DNA of 64,000 bases from Scytonema sp. UIC 10036 (GTDB lineage Bacteria > Cyanobacteriota > Cyanobacteriia > Cyanobacteriales > Nostocaceae). Positions 63,878-64,000 of this stretch are shown one piece after another. How positions within the stretch are numbered: position 1 is the stretch's first letter; every line of letters starts with the position of its first letter. The stretch spans positions 1 to 64,000 of the forward strand of contig NZ_WJFC01000008.1 in assembly GCF_009725235.1 (NCBI RefSeq), given 5' to 3'. The notes under the pieces were generated by a model. It was not told the DNA's origin. It ran no database searches and saw nothing but the letters and a program-made list of their open reading frames with translations. Both the position numbers and the translations under genes were made by a program.

Positions 63878-64000
63878 GCTGTTGTCTTCCGTTAAGGAGA
63901 CACGATAGTGCGGGGATCTCCCGCACCGCTGCAAAGCGGGCGTGCCACCGTCGTGCAACTTCTAATCGCTTAGGTTTAATGCAAAATGTGACTAAACTTC
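63878..64000. other. Window end, palindromes only
   Basis: Contains GTGCGGGGATCTCCCGCAC, a near-perfect palindrome, and a GCAAAGCGGG stretch. No gene begins clearly before the window ends; the AAA+ cluster may continue beyond. Confidence 0.4.

Overview
The window is chromosomal DNA from a cyanobacterium, most likely a filamentous member of the Nostocales. The reasons are frequent HIP1-type GCGATCGC octamers, many short tandem heptamer-like repeats and small palindromic repeats between genes, an orphan Mo-nitrogenase C-terminal-domain protein, arsenosugar genes, two Yfr1-like small-RNA candidates, and a protein repertoire that reads as cyanobacterial throughout. No rRNA, tRNA or CRISPR array was seen.

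Left part (1-9.4 kb): housekeeping genes on the minus strand (frr, pyrH, a thioredoxin-fold protein, an exported protein, glucokinase, a histidine phosphatase). They are interrupted by a relict IS200/IS605-type element at about 2171-2672. A four-copy tandem array (833-bp unit) of a 223-aa putative DNA-binding protein follows; its mosaic pattern points to unequal crossing-over between two older copies.

9.4-25 kb is a patchwork: mutY, a HigB/HigA-like toxin-antitoxin pair, exported and nitrogenase-related small proteins, the arsM-arsS arsenosugar pair, tandem Yfr1-like sRNAs, a VapBC-like pair, a truncated TPR gene fused tail-to-tail to a truncated Phd antitoxin gene, an IS605-type element with a frameshifted tnpB, a quinone-oxidoreductase-like dehydrogenase and a pentapeptide-repeat membrane protein.

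25-31 kb carries one of the most notable loci: a 1122-aa three-domain protein (SAM methyltransferase + PIG-L/BshB-like deacetylase + BshC-like cysteine-adding enzyme), followed by a BshA-like glycosyltransferase and a frameshifted MFS transporter gene. Together these encode all three classical bacillithiol steps plus a methyltransferase, so the predicted product is a bacillithiol-type thiol, possibly methylated. An FHA-FHA-ABCG transporter, hypothetical genes, a kinase remnant and a dienelactone hydrolase follow.

36.5-59.9 kb is a minus-strand extracellular polysaccharide cluster: BY-kinase/chain-length protein, DegT aminotransferase, two GNAT-type proteins, PhyH dioxygenase, PIG-L deacetylase, initiating sugar transferase, an acyl carrier protein with an FkbH-like HAD enzyme and a VOC protein, four GT4 glycosyltransferases, a Wzy-like polymerase, a DUF4832-type secreted protein, a MurJ/Wzx-like flippase and a CapD/WbpM-like dehydratase. 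The ACP/FkbH/VOC/GNAT/PhyH set suggests that a glycerate-derived or other acyl group decorates the polymer.

After a 1.6-kb gene-poor stretch, the right end holds three plus-strand genes (soluble protein, single-pass membrane protein, AAA+ ATPase). All three carry the same short motif near the C terminus, resembling V-x-W-D-x-L-P-x-D-V-R. I do not recognise this system; the shared motif suggests the proteins work together or share a binding partner.
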